The translations under genes and the position numbers were made by a program. Of a stretch of 64,000 nt of DNA, positions 53,268 through 60,252 are shown in pieces. Below the pieces are notes generated by a model. The model searched no databases and was not told the DNA's origin. It saw nothing but the letters and a program-made list of their open reading frames with translations. Each line of letters opens with the position of its first letter. The stretch's first letter is position 1. This stretch comes from Streptomyces sp. WMMC940. GTDB lineage: Bacteria; Actinomycetota; Actinomycetes; Streptomycetales; Streptomycetaceae. The stretch covers positions 4,037,501 through 4,101,500 of the forward strand of contig NZ_JAPZBC010000001.1 in the NCBI RefSeq assembly GCF_027460265.1, read 5' to 3'.

Positions 53268-54249
53268 GGGGGAACGCTAGGCCAGCATCGCGTTCAACGT
53301 CATCGGGATTCTCCCGCCCGGCATCGCTCTCGACCTGGGCTGACAGGGACAGAGCCGTGCCGGTGCGGCCGTCGGCCGGGTGTTCTGCAGCCTCTTGGAT
53401 GGTGTCTGCGATGACGCGGAGTTGGTGGACGAACCAGGGCTTGGCCGCCGTGCGTAGGGGTCTTTCATTGGGGAGTCGCCGTGTGAACTCGGCATGGAAG
53501 GCCCGGAAGTCGTCTTCGCTGCTGGACATGGCCAGGCTGCGCCAGTGCGGGGCGGCGTAGAGGACCATGGTTTTGACGATCTCCGGATAGACCGCGGCAT
53601 AGCGTTTGGGATCCCAGGGCCGGACGCTGCGCTCAGGGCGAGGCTGGAGCCGGGCGAGGCGGTGCGAGCGTTCGCTGATCCGGTAGCCGTGCCGCAAGAG
53701 GGTGTGCCAGAAGCGGGAGCTCTGTTCGTAGCAGGTGTTGAGCACGTGGGGGCCATAGCGGCGAAGGAGCCGGTAGTGGCGCCGCTGGGCGGCGACGATC
53801 TCCGGTAGATCGGCGAGGTCGAACTGGTAGGCGGGGGCTTCGACGGCCCGGCCGATCCAGAGGCGGTGGGGGAGGCAGACCTGGTCGTGGTGTTTGGACA
53901 TCCAGATCATGACGCCTTGGTCCTGGTTGCCCGTCCTGCGGGCGACGCACCGGCGGCAGGCCCACCGGGGAGTCGCTTCGAAGGATCCCTTCGGGACGTT
54001 CCATGCCTGTGGCTCCCAGCGAGGGATCGCGTACTCGATCGCGGTGCGGGTTTGTCCGCTGAGGACGCTGAGCTGGCCGATCGGATCCAGACGGGAGGCC
54101 AGCCAGTGGGAGGGCCGCTGGATGCGCTGGATGGGCATCGCGTTCGCTGCGGCGAGCCGGGCCAGGAACGAGGCCTCGGTCTCCTGCGGGAAGGGCTTGA
54201 GCGGACGTGGCAGCGGGCGGAAGACGACGGGTTCGAAGCGCGCGCTCAT
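53254..54249 (-). CDS. tniQ: TniQ-family target-selection protein
   Basis: A 331-residue TniQ. The N-terminal domain begins with the family's 'RPLPRPLKPFPQETEASFLARLAAANAM' (P-x-P-x-E-S-x-x-S/A-x-L-x-R-L pattern). A zinc-finger-like set follows: Cys98-x2-Cys101 ('WACRRC') and Cys125-x2-His128 ('VCLPHRLW'). TniQ proteins connect target DNA to the TnsC filament; Tn7 TnsD is a long member. This one has a modest C-terminal extension (about 200 residues after the zinc site) that could bind a specific site. ATG 54249 overlaps the tnsC stop (ATGA). Confidence 0.88.
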   Translation of the reverse strand: MSARFEPVVFRPLPRPLKPFPQETEASFLARLAAANAMPIQRIQRPSHWLASRLDPIGQLSVLSGQTRTAIEYAIPRWEPQAWNVPKGSFEATPRWACRRCVARRTGNQDQGVMIWMSKHHDQVCLPHRLWIGRAVEAPAYQFDLADLPEIVAAQRRHYRLLRRYGPHVLNTCYEQSSRFWHTLLRHGYRISERSHRLARLQPRPERSVRPWDPKRYAAVYPEIVKTMVLYAAPHWRSLAMSSSEDDFRAFHAEFTRRLPNERPLRTAAKPWFVHQLRVIADTIQEAAEHPADGRTGTALSLSAQVESDAGRENPDDVERDAGLAFPHDLR

Positions 54250-55292
54250 CCGGCTGCCCTGCGTGGTTCGGGCGGGGAGTCGGATTGGCTGTTGTGGTCG
54301 ATCCGGATGCCCCGCAAAGCAGCTTTGGTGATGCGCTCGCCGCCGTCGAGGATGGCGGAGATCGCCGCAGCCCGGATCAGGTGGGAGAGGCTTCCGATCA
54401 TGCCGCCGGTCCGCTGGTGCAGGTATTTCGCGAGCTGAACCAGGGTTCCGGTCTGATGGTGGTGCAGGCGGAGGGTCTGCTCCAGGGAAGCGACCAGCGC
54501 CTGCCACTCGGCGTTGAGAGGGAAGGCGCCGGTGCGGACCAGGATGCAGCGGCCTCCCAGCTGCTTGCCGCGAATCCCGGTGAACAGCCCGCACTTCTCC
54601 ACGTTGATCCCGGCATAGACGAACGTCGCAGGCAGGTGCTCGGTGAAGTACTTCAGATGATCGGAGAGGTCCTCGCCGGCGGTGGTCGCGTGGTTGAGCA
54701 GGTGGATCTCGTCGACCAGCACCAGCTCCGTGCGGGCCTCGATCATCACCTGGCAGACGGCACTGGTGACGTCGATGGTGTTGTGCCGCGGGCTGATCAC
54801 GGGCAGGCCGAGGAACCGGGCGAACTCCATCGCGAGTTTGCGCGGGGATCCCTTGGGCGGGGCGGTGATGTAGACCACCGGGATGCGGTCACTGCCCGGG
54901 TAACGCTGCCGGATGCGGAGCTCATGGGTGCGGCCGAGCTGCTTGAGTGCGGTGGTTTTCCCCGTCGTCCACTCCCCCGAGACGATCATCCCGCGGCGGG
55001 CGCCGTGCTCGCGCTGGTTCAGCAGGGTCAGCAGCCGCCCCTGGTGGGCGATCTCCCTGACCGTGGAGGTGTGCACGACCTGGAGCTCGGAGTGGTAGGC
55101 GATGCGGGCCTCGTCGTAGGCCTCCCGCAGCTGCGGGGACAAGGCCTGCCGCTGCTGCTCGGGCAGCAGCTCGAAGACGGCCGGATCGGCCTCCACGAAG
55201 CGCCGCCAGCCCTCCAGACGGGTGGAGGGATCGGTCCAGTCATCGGGTAGCCCCGTTTCCTCTCCGCCCGGAGCCTCGGCGTTCACCACCAC
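54246..55292 (-). CDS. tnsC: TnsC/TniB-like AAA+ ATPase
   Basis: A 348-residue AAA+ regulator of transposition. Walker A is 'GEWTTGKTT' (G106...K112-T113), Walker B 'ELVLVDEIHLL' (Asp194-Glu195), and 'VYAGINVEKCGLF' sits at the sensor I position. TnsC/TniB proteins form ATP-dependent filaments on target DNA, recruit transposase and give target immunity. The start is GTG 55292, or GTG 55289 one codon on, overlapping the end of tnsB by up to 10 bp. The C-terminal 'QRTGGMIGSLSHLIRAAAISAI' block is typical of TniB. Confidence 0.92.
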   Translation of the reverse strand: MVVNAEAPGGEETGLPDDWTDPSTRLEGWRRFVEADPAVFELLPEQQRQALSPQLREAYDEARIAYHSELQVVHTSTVREIAHQGRLLTLLNQREHGARRGMIVSGEWTTGKTTALKQLGRTHELRIRQRYPGSDRIPVVYITAPPKGSPRKLAMEFARFLGLPVISPRHNTIDVTSAVCQVMIEARTELVLVDEIHLLNHATTAGEDLSDHLKYFTEHLPATFVYAGINVEKCGLFTGIRGKQLGGRCILVRTGAFPLNAEWQALVASLEQTLRLHHHQTGTLVQLAKYLHQRTGGMIGSLSHLIRAAAISAILDGGERITKAALRGIRIDHNSQSDSPPEPRRAAG

Positions 55293-57379
55293 TTCTCGGC
55301 CTCCTTGCGCGCGTCGAAGATCTCCAGCGGGACGACGTCGGCAAGCTCGCCAACGTCTTCGTGTGCCGGTTCCGCCTGTGGTTCCGGCTCTGACGCGGGT
55401 GCCGGCCGGGGCCAGGCGGGTTCGCTGGTGGCCCGGGTGCGGGCGGCGACCTTGCGGTTGCGTCGCCGGGCTGACCGGCCCGGCGTCTCTGCCCGACGGC
55501 CAGGCTCGTGATCGGGCCCGTCCGCGGCCCGGTCCAGCAGTTCCGCGGCAACCTGCGCGACCGCCTCCTCGTTCGGCCTGCGTTGCCCGCGTTCAGCCAG
55601 GATCTGGTGGGCCCGATCGAAGACCAGCTCGCCCATCGGGACGGGCGAGGTGCGCAGATGGCGCCAGATCGCGGTGATCCAGCCCGTGCCGTGGTGGTCG
55701 CGTACCCAGACACGGGAGATGTCGTAGGGGTCGTAATGGACTTCCCAGAGCTTGCCGCCCGGACCGGCTCCCGAGGACTGGCCCCGGAAAGGGCCGAGCG
55801 CCGGAGCGTCGTAAGTGCGGTTGTTGATCCGCACCCCGCTGCGGCCGACGACCCGCCACTCACGGGGCATGAGTTGGATGTACTCCTGCGGGCTGAGCGC
55901 AATGGACACGTATCCAGCTGCCGACACCAGCGCGGCGTACTTCTCGTTCGGGCTCAGCGGACGGTCTGGCATCAGCGGATCCCGAAGACCGTCATGCGGC
56001 CTGACCTGCCAGACGGCGACAACCCATTCCTGCAAGAGTTCCTGGAGCTCGTGGATGGACCAGGCCGCCTGCGCGGCCGGGTCCTTGCCCCGCATCTCCG
56101 CACTGCGGCCGGTGTAGCCGGTCACGTACTGAGCGAACATCGTCGCCACCGACCCCAGCGTCCGCTCGATGTGCGGCTTGTCGGTCGGGGTGTCCGGGTG
56201 CGCGGGCTGGAAGGAGATCCCCAGGTGCCGACAGGCATTGCGGAAGTTGTCCGAGATGAACGCCTTGCCGCGGTCACTGACCACCGTCTCCGGGACGATC
56301 ACAGGCTTCGCGGCGGCCTTGGCCAGCCGCTCGTCCAGCGGCAGCAGCGAGGCATAGGGCAGCACCGACCGCGACATGCGCAACGCGTCCGACCAGCCGG
56401 GCCGCATCGGCTCCGGTGTCATCGCCCGGGCCAGCAGCAGCGCGGCGTCCACCGCCTTCGTCGACGGCCGCAGCACCACCGCCGCCAGCGTCCTGGTCGC
56501 CAGATCCACCAGCCCGGTCAGCTCGCAGCGGTCCACCGTCCCGTCATCGTGGACGACCATCACGTCCAGCGGAGTCGAGTCGATCTCCATCACCTCACCC
56601 GGCCGGGCCGCGGTCAGCAGCCCGAACATCCGCTTCGGCTGCTTGCCCACCGACCTGCGCGTGCGAGCCGACCCCAGCAGGTGCCGCCCCGTGGAAACCG
56701 CCTCCAGCAGCCGGTAGAACGTCGCCCTGGACGGCATCGGGACCTCTCCGGTGCCGTGCTCGGCCGCCAGGCGGCGCTCGACCTGGCGCCGCAGCACCTG
56801 CGCGGACACCGTGGCCTCGCTGGTCCGGCTGTTCACGACCCGCTCGATCGCGGACACCACCCGCGGATCGGCCCGGCCCGTGCCGGTCGCGGGCTTGAGC
56901 AGCCGCCGGTCCACCAGACCCGCCACCCCCTCACGCTCGAAACGGGCGCGCAGCCGCTGGAGGGTGCTCAGGCCTACCTCCTCACCGGCCTCGTGCAGTT
57001 CGGCGAGCTTGGTCAGCTCGCGCTGACGCACCGAGTGCACCTCCGGGTCGTACTCGGCCCGCACCGTTGTGCCCGGATCAGCGTCCGGGCGGCCCGTCAT
57101 CAGCTCGGTCAGATGCCGCTGCCACCACCGGGCCCGCTCCACCACCTCCTCCGGCAGCCCGTCAAGCACCCCCTCCTCGGGCAGCGGCGGGCGAGCCGGG
57201 CCGGTGCTGAGCACGGTGAAGCCATCGGAGGCGAGCAGATGTCCCAGCAGCACGACGCTCGCGGCCTGGGCGTCATCGACCAGGCGTACCGATGTGCCGT
57301 GCAGGGCGGCGACGATGTGCTCACGCCCGTCGTAACGAACCCGGTCACCCAGCGACAGCAGCTTCGGGCGCGTCGGCAT
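55283..57379 (-). CDS. tnsB: TnsB/TniA-like DDE transposase
   Basis: A 698-residue transposase of the Mu/TnsB/TniA retroviral-integrase-fold family. An N-terminal helical DNA-binding region with helix-turn-helix segments ('LSTLQRLRARFEREGVAGLVDRR' and 'PSRATFYRLLEAVSTGRH') leads to the catalytic core with Asp267 ('EVMEIDSTPLDV'), Asp369 ('TVVSDRGKAF') and Glu405 ('DKPHIERTLGS'), a D,D(35)E spacing. A Mu-C-like beta-barrel ('RVVGRSGVRINNRTYDAP') follows, then a Lys/Arg- and Pro-rich tail likely to contact TnsC. It joins the 3' ends to target DNA. ATG 57379 lies 35 bp inside tnsA. Confidence 0.95.
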   Translation of the reverse strand: MPTRPKLLSLGDRVRYDGREHIVAALHGTSVRLVDDAQAASVVLLGHLLASDGFTVLSTGPARPPLPEEGVLDGLPEEVVERARWWQRHLTELMTGRPDADPGTTVRAEYDPEVHSVRQRELTKLAELHEAGEEVGLSTLQRLRARFEREGVAGLVDRRLLKPATGTGRADPRVVSAIERVVNSRTSEATVSAQVLRRQVERRLAAEHGTGEVPMPSRATFYRLLEAVSTGRHLLGSARTRRSVGKQPKRMFGLLTAARPGEVMEIDSTPLDVMVVHDDGTVDRCELTGLVDLATRTLAAVVLRPSTKAVDAALLLARAMTPEPMRPGWSDALRMSRSVLPYASLLPLDERLAKAAAKPVIVPETVVSDRGKAFISDNFRNACRHLGISFQPAHPDTPTDKPHIERTLGSVATMFAQYVTGYTGRSAEMRGKDPAAQAAWSIHELQELLQEWVVAVWQVRPHDGLRDPLMPDRPLSPNEKYAALVSAAGYVSIALSPQEYIQLMPREWRVVGRSGVRINNRTYDAPALGPFRGQSSGAGPGGKLWEVHYDPYDISRVWVRDHHGTGWITAIWRHLRTSPVPMGELVFDRAHQILAERGQRRPNEEAVAQVAAELLDRAADGPDHEPGRRAETPGRSARRRNRKVAARTRATSEPAWPRPAPASEPEPQAEPAHEDVGELADVVPLEIFDARKEAEKWW

Positions 57380-58124
57380 CCCAGCCCACCTCCCCCACGG
57401 TCGTGGGCGCCAGCCGCACCCGCGACGCCGCCGACAAACGCCCCGTTCGCATCTCCGCAGTCAGCTCGCGGCGCCAGAGCAGGTGATAGAGCACCGGCAG
57501 CACCGCGAGCGGGTCACCGACGGCCCGCGCCCCCGCCAGCAGCCCCAGCGGCTCGCGGAACACCGCCAGCAGAGCGCCGGCCACCGGCTCCCGCCGCACC
57601 CTGGGATGCCGGTAACCCGACAACCACCGCAGATTCGCCGCCAGCACCGGATCCAGAACACCGACCCGTTCGTAGTCCCAGCCGACCCGGGCGCACGCCT
57701 CAGCCGTGGCCTCGAACTTCGCCGCGTCCTCAGGCTCGATCCGCTCATCCGGGCGCACGTCCACCGCCACGGCCGTGCCGTCCTGGCGACGTACGAAGTA
57801 GTCCGGCGTGTGCCGGATCCGACGACCCTGGCCGCCGTACCGCCACGACAACTGGAACGGCTGCGAGGCCACCGCCACCACGTCCGGGTCGGCATCCAGC
57901 CGCATCAGGTGCCCGAGTTCCACCCACGACTCGTAGCCCACCAGGTCGGAGCAGGTCGCGGCCCAGTACCAGCCCGAGAAGTTCCGCTGCCCCCGGTACG
58001 ACGGGAACGCACGCACCTGCCCGGCCGCCTCGAACCGGTCTCGCCACATCACCTCAAGCGGTCCACCGCGCGACTCACCCCGGGCATCGACGTACTCCAG
58101 CCAGAAGTCCTCCGCCTCCACCAC
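57345..58124 (-). CDS. tnsA: TnsA-like endonuclease subunit
   Basis: A 259-residue TnsA, which cuts the 5' strands so that the element leaves by cut-and-paste. The restriction-endonuclease-like core shows Glu65 ('GYESWVEL'), Asp108 ('IRHTPDYFVRR') and 'AVAVDVRPDERI' (Asp122-x-Arg124). Classical TnsA has Q/E-x-Lys at the last position, so the catalytic lysine is replaced by arginine here. The C-terminal 'WLSGYRHPRV' and helical domain probably bind TnsB/TnsC. It starts at GTG 58124, 59 bp from the innermost right-end repeat. Confidence 0.87.
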   Translation of the reverse strand: MVEAEDFWLEYVDARGESRGGPLEVMWRDRFEAAGQVRAFPSYRGQRNFSGWYWAATCSDLVGYESWVELGHLMRLDADPDVVAVASQPFQLSWRYGGQGRRIRHTPDYFVRRQDGTAVAVDVRPDERIEPEDAAKFEATAEACARVGWDYERVGVLDPVLAANLRWLSGYRHPRVRREPVAGALLAVFREPLGLLAGARAVGDPLAVLPVLYHLLWRRELTAEMRTGRLSAASRVRLAPTTVGEVGWDADAPEAAVAG

Positions 58125-58182
58125 GCACCCCCACTCGGCGCTGACCAGGTGGAACGACCGTAGGGCCCGGAGGAGGCCCGTA

Positions 58183-58288
58183 CCTCAGATTGATCGAGGC
58201 GCAGCGGCAGATGCCCGAGATTGAGCGAGACGCGCGACCGGATGCCTCACGAAGACCGGGACTGCCTCAACTTCGCAGAGACAGGTCA
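58183..58288 (+). repeat. Right transposon end with three TnsB-site-like direct repeats
   Basis: R1 cctcagattgatcgaggc (58183-58200), R2 cccgagattgagcgagac (58214-58231) and terminal R3 cctcaacttcgcagagac (58265-58282) point the same way, each ending gag(a/g)c. R3 continues to the TG/CA terminus aggtca. R1 and R2 also match the left-end arms tcaggttgactgagac. Several same-orientation TnsB sites in one end are characteristic of Tn7-like elements. The 5' region of tnsA and its promoter lie between R1 and the gene. Confidence 0.82.
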
Positions 58289-58293
58289 CCGCC
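58289..58293. repeat. Right target-site duplication (ccgcc)
   Basis: Exact copy of 52710-52714, directly after the right CA terminus. Confidence 0.88.
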
Positions 58294-58330
58294 GTCCGGT
58301 TCCCGCTCGGCCGCACGAGTGATGGAGCGC

Positions 58331-58358
58331 ACTTTTGCAAGCACGTGCTTGCAAAAGT
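58331..58358. promoter_or_regulatory. Perfect 28-bp palindrome, probable operator of the XRE regulator
   Basis: acttttgcaagcac is followed directly by its exact reverse complement, with no spacer, 27 bp before the XRE start codon. The length, perfection and AT-content stand out in this GC-rich DNA. Position over the expected promoter argues for autoregulation by the XRE protein. The transposon's right end is only 42 bp upstream. Confidence 0.85.
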
Positions 58359-58385
58359 TAGCGGCGATGGCGCACCATCGGAACC

Positions 58386-58820
58386 ATGGCATCCCTCAAC
58401 GTCGGCAGTCTCGGTGACTATCTCCGCGAGCAGCGGCGCAACGCGCAGCTGTCGCTGCGGCAGCTCGCCGACGCCGCCGGGGTGTCCAATCCGTACCTGA
58501 GCCAGATCGAGCGCGGGCTGCGCAAGCCGAGCGCCGAGGTGCTGCAGCAGGTCGCCAAGGCGCTGCGGATCTCGGCCGAGACGCTGTACGTCCGGGCCGG
58601 GATCCTCGACGAGCGCGAACGGGACGAGCTGGAGACGCGGGCGGTCATCCTGGCCGATCCCTCGATCAACGAGAGGCAGAAGCAGGTGCTGCTGCAGATC
58701 TACGAATCGTTCCGCAAGGAGAACGGCTTCGGCGCCGATACGGATAAGGACACCTCTGAGGACGGCCCCCGCACGGCCGCAGGAAGTGGTGCCGACCAAC
58801 CCTCATCACCCGAAGTCTGA
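58386..58820 (+). CDS. XRE-family transcriptional regulator
   Basis: A 144-residue protein with an N-terminal Cro/CI helix-turn-helix ('LGDYLREQRRNAQLSLRQLADAAGVSNPYLSQIERGLRKPSAEVLQQVAKALRI', residues about 9-62), a short helical middle and an acidic Ser/Asp-rich tail. It precedes the HbhA-like gene by 34 bp and the DUF2516 gene; Rv0474-Rv0475-Rv0476 in M. tuberculosis is the same order, so the linkage is ancient in actinobacteria. It probably binds the 28-bp palindrome at its own promoter. Confidence 0.92.
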   Translation: MASLNVGSLGDYLREQRRNAQLSLRQLADAAGVSNPYLSQIERGLRKPSAEVLQQVAKALRISAETLYVRAGILDERERDELETRAVILADPSINERQKQVLLQIYESFRKENGFGADTDKDTSEDGPRTAAGSGADQPSSPEV

Positions 58821-58854
58821 ACCGACGAATCTGCGATCCGGGAGGACCACAGTC

Positions 58855-59487
58855 ATGGCCATCACCGATGACCTGCGCAAGACCCTCACCGACCCGACCC
58901 CCCTCTACTTCGCGGCCGGCACGGCCGACCTGGCCGTGCAGCAGGCGAAGAAGGTGCCCGCGCTGATCGACCAGCTGCGCGCCGAGGCGCCCGCCCGTAT
59001 CGACGCCGTACGGGAGACCGACCCGAAGGCCGTACAGGCGAAGGTGGTGGCTCAGGCCCGGGAGGCCCAGGCCACCGTGCAGGCCAAGGTGACCGAGGTG
59101 CTCGGGAACCTGGACACCGATCTGAAGAAGCTCGGTGAGAACGCGCAGGACCTAGCGCTGCGCAGTGTGGGCGTGGCCGCGGAGTACGCGGTCCGGGCCC
59201 GCGAGACCTACGAGAAGGTCGCCGAGCACGGTGAGCAGGCCGTGAAGTCGTGGCGCGGCGAGGCCGCGGAGGAGATCGCCGAGATCGCCGTCGCCGTCGA
59301 GCCCAAGGCGGAGCCGAAGCCCAAGGCCGAGGCGCCGAAGGCCACCAACGGAGCGGCGAAGACCCAGGCCGCCCCGAAGCCGGCGGCCAGGGTCGAGGAC
59401 AAGAAGCCGGCGCCGCCGGTCGCCAGCAAGCCCGCGCCCCGCAAGCCCGTGGCCAAGAAGTCCACCAGCCCGCAGGCCGGGAAGTAG
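58855..59487 (+). CDS. HbhA-like helical protein with Lys/Ala/Pro-rich tail
   Basis: A 210-residue protein similar in layout to mycobacterial HbhA (Rv0475): an N-terminal amphipathic helical region of about 140 residues ('DPTPLYFAAGTADLAVQQAKKVPALIDQLR...', long coiled-coil segments) and a C-terminal tail of repeated Pro-Lys-Ala units (about 150-210) like the heparin-binding repeats. No signal peptide. In mycobacteria the protein is surface-associated and binds heparan sulfate; in Streptomyces the role is unknown and may be in lipid inclusions or envelope. ATG 58855 follows a ggaggacc ribosome site. Confidence 0.85.
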   Translation: MAITDDLRKTLTDPTPLYFAAGTADLAVQQAKKVPALIDQLRAEAPARIDAVRETDPKAVQAKVVAQAREAQATVQAKVTEVLGNLDTDLKKLGENAQDLALRSVGVAAEYAVRARETYEKVAEHGEQAVKSWRGEAAEEIAEIAVAVEPKAEPKPKAEAPKATNGAAKTQAAPKPAARVEDKKPAPPVASKPAPRKPVAKKSTSPQAGK

Positions 59488-59537
59488 CGGTACCGCCCCA
59501 CGCGCTGCCTCGCGGCCGCGGGCGGGGCGCACATCCC

Positions 59538-59570
59538 ACGGGCCGGGCACCTTCGAGGTTCCCGGCCCGT
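59538..59570 (+). terminator. Probable terminator after the HbhA-like gene
   Basis: Perfect 10-bp stem acgggccggg / cccggcccgt around a 13-nt loop, 51 bp after the stop, followed by tgtg. Confidence 0.7.
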
Positions 59571-59644
59571 TGTGCGGGTACGTTGGCCTTGTCCTGGCCG
59601 TACCGTGGTCGTGACGCGTTTCAATCCACTAGGCGGTGCACAGC

Positions 59645-59977
59645 ATGTTGCTCGAGGGATTCGGCACGATTCTCTGGCTGCTCAATCTGGCCATGCTCAT
59701 CCTCGCCCTGGTCGCGCTGGGGTTCGCCGCCGTCGCCCGTGAGGACGCGTACCGTGCGGCCGGCAAGCAGTCGAAGATGTTCTGGCTGATCCTGCTCGGT
59801 GTCACGGTCGCCGTGAACGTCTTCGTGCCGATGCTGTTCCTGCAGATCGCCGGGCTGATCGCGACGATCGTCTTCATGGTCGACGTTCGCCCCGCGCTCC
59901 AGCAGGTGTCCGGCGGCGGTCGGCGCGGCGGCTCCAGCAGCGACGGGCCGTACGGCCCCTACAACGGCGGACGGTAG
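59645..59977 (+). CDS. DUF2516 family membrane protein
   Basis: A 110-residue protein with three hydrophobic helices (about 6-27, 45-63 and 66-84), the motif 'REDAYRAAGKQSKMFWLILLG' and the conserved 'VDVRPALQQV' near the end, matching DUF2516 (Rv0476-like). The tail is Gly/Ser/Tyr-rich. ATG 59645 is chosen for its aggcgg site; GTG 59636 is an alternative. It closes the conserved XRE-HbhA-DUF2516 cluster, though a terminator before it suggests its own promoter. The 275 bp after it hold nothing I can support. Confidence 0.85.
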   Translation: MLLEGFGTILWLLNLAMLILALVALGFAAVAREDAYRAAGKQSKMFWLILLGVTVAVNVFVPMLFLQIAGLIATIVFMVDVRPALQQVSGGGRRGGSSSDGPYGPYNGGR

Positions 59978-60252
59978 GGCGGTCGGGGCGCCCGTCCACG
60001 GCGGGCGATCCGGCCCTCCTTGCGCGCCGCCTCCATGTCGTCGGCGGTCAGGGCGCGCGCCAGGCCCTCGCCGGATTCCCGCACGCGTGCCGACCCCCCT
60101 CACGGGAGGGCTCCGCGCTCGTCCGTGTCCACGGTGGAGATCGGTCCGTGGCGCCCGGCGGGACCACCCACGTCACGCGGGACCCCAGGGCGCCCAGATG
60201 CGCTCGGAGCGCCCCTGGGCAAGCGCCCGGAGGCCCGTCCCCCGGGCGGGAA

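Larger units (their letters stand above)
52715..58288 (-). mobile_element. Complete Tn7-like transposon (TnsA-TnsB-TnsC-TniQ plus one DUF6228-like gene)
   Basis: A 5,574-bp element. Ends are tgacccgtctc (52715-52725) and gagacaggtca (58278-58288), 11-bp inverted repeats with one mismatch, TG...CA terminated and flanked by 5-bp duplications ccgcc. Similar motifs recur inside both ends, as expected for multiple TnsB sites. All five genes run on the minus strand from the right end: tnsA, tnsB, tnsC, tniQ and a small gene whose stop lies 86 bp inside the left end. Every junction overlaps. All core catalytic motifs appear intact, so it could be active. Joining the flanks gives the plausible empty site cgcg-ccgcc-gtccgg between the AraC gene and the XRE operator. 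There is no further cargo, CRISPR or second TniQ/TnsD. Confidence 0.9.

Noticed and set aside
52796..58283. Alternative transposon boundaries starting tgtctcagtc and ending gcagagaca (TGT...ACA type)
   Set aside because: The flanking pentamers (cggct and ggtca) do not match. The boundaries 52715-58288 give better terminal repeats and an exact 5-bp duplication.
59980..60150. Minus-strand frame reading GEGLARALTADDMEAARKEGRIA
   Set aside because: Looks protein-like for about 25 residues but has no start codon with a ribosome site and no recognisable family.
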